Source: Streptantibioticus silvisoli | GTDB taxonomy: Bacteria > Actinomycetota > Actinomycetes > Streptomycetales > Streptomycetaceae | Direction of reading: 5' to 3' | DNA: 64,000 nt | Assembly (NCBI RefSeq): GCF_027947535.2 | Contig: NZ_JAAGKO020000024.1 | Location: forward strand, 56,021-120,020 | Shown: positions 63,873-64,000 of the stretch, one piece after another | Layout: every line of letters starts with the position of its first letter | Position numbering within the stretch: the first letter of the stretch is position 1 | Translations under genes and position numbers: made by a program | The notes under the pieces: model-generated | Told to the model about the DNA's origin: nothing | Database searches by the model: none | The model's input: only the letters and a program-made list of their open reading frames with translations

Positions 63873-64000
63873 CCTAGAGCTTGTCTGATAATTGATCTTG
63901 TGGCTGGTCGGGGTGAGTTGACGGACGCGGCGTGGGAGCGGATAGAGCCCCTGCTGCCCAGGGTGGACGGGCGTGGTCGTCCGTGGCGTGATCACCGTCA
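63873..64000 (+). mobile_element. 5' end of an IS5-family insertion sequence (continues beyond window)
   Basis: A terminal-repeat-like start (GAGCTTGTCTGATAATTGATC) follows a CTAG at about 63873-63877. The transposase then opens at GTG 63900: VAGRGELTDAAWERIEPLLPRVDGRGRPWRDHR, in frame to the window end. It is the intact-looking relative of the decayed copy at 5912-6796, where the same segment reads VAGHGELTNAAWGWTAPLLP. CTAG or TA is probably the target sequence. Confidence 0.88.

Noticed and set aside
63898..64000. Calling the edge transposase intact
   Set aside because: Only about 33 codons are visible, so completeness cannot be judged.

Overview
The DNA is very GC-rich, uses GTG/TTG starts freely, has many 4-base start/stop overlaps (GTGA, TTGA), and encodes families typical of Streptomyces or a close relative (SpoIIE/HATPase multisensor phosphatase, DUF6221, many TetR/MarR regulators, F420-type luciferase-like oxidoreductase). 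The mix of accessory enzymes, regulator pairs, broken genes and IS5-type transposase remnants suggests a chromosome arm or other accessory region. No rRNA, tRNA or CRISPR array was seen.

Layout. 1-5.6 kb: tail of a secreted protein, a secreted GH54 arabinofuranosidase with two ricin-type lectin domains, and a PAS/GAF/SpoIIE/HATPase phosphatase. 5.9-8.0 kb: two decayed IS5-family transposase genes around a DUF6221 gene; one carries an exact 20-bp duplication that breaks its frame. 8.2-17.2 kb: MarR-MFS operon, hydroxypyruvate isomerase-like gene, pyruvate carboxylase, a small monooxygenase-like protein and an aldo/keto reductase. 17.5-25 kb: TraR/DksA-like zinc-finger protein, TetR plus coupled membrane protein, MarR-GNAT fusion, two small secreted proteins, an alpha/beta hydrolase with Cys in the nucleophile position, and an NAD-dependent DNA ligase. 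25-29 kb: a dead S9 peptidase, two DHFR/RibD-like reductases, a broken membrane protein and a broken lipoprotein. 29-32 kb: a TetR gene divergent from a dihydroxyphthalate decarboxylase-like gene, then dps.

32.7-43.6 kb is the highlight: ten tightly packed or overlapping plus-strand genes encoding an HMGL-type aldolase, a heme-oxygenase-like (PqqC/TenA-type) putative diiron oxidase, a class IV aminotransferase, two circularly-permuted-type ATP-grasp proteins, an RraA-type aldolase, a nitroreductase, an MFS exporter, an M20 amidohydrolase with an eleven-residue repeat tail, and a conventional ATP-grasp ligase. There is no NRPS or PKS. This reads as a compact biosynthetic cluster for a small amide- or peptide-like metabolite built from an unusual amino acid. 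The first gene has a TTA codon near its start, suggesting bldA control. A TetR gene and an amidohydrolase follow.

46.8-64 kb: zinc alcohol dehydrogenase; a P1B-type metal ATPase divergent from an ArsR sensor across a perfect 11-bp inverted repeat; an SGNH hydrolase; a small protein with an in-frame TGA at codon 5; aldo/keto reductase divergent from an AraC regulator; a kinase-like protein; MarR, luciferase-like oxidoreductase, hemerythrin, NAD(P)H-binding protein, methyltransferase and MarR genes; and finally a gamma-resorcylate decarboxylase-type amidohydrolase cut at its 5' end by an IS5-family element that runs off the window.

Several intergenic stretches are filled with degenerate short tandem repeats, another mark of fast-evolving DNA. 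All function calls come from reading translated sequence and family motifs; no database search was possible.
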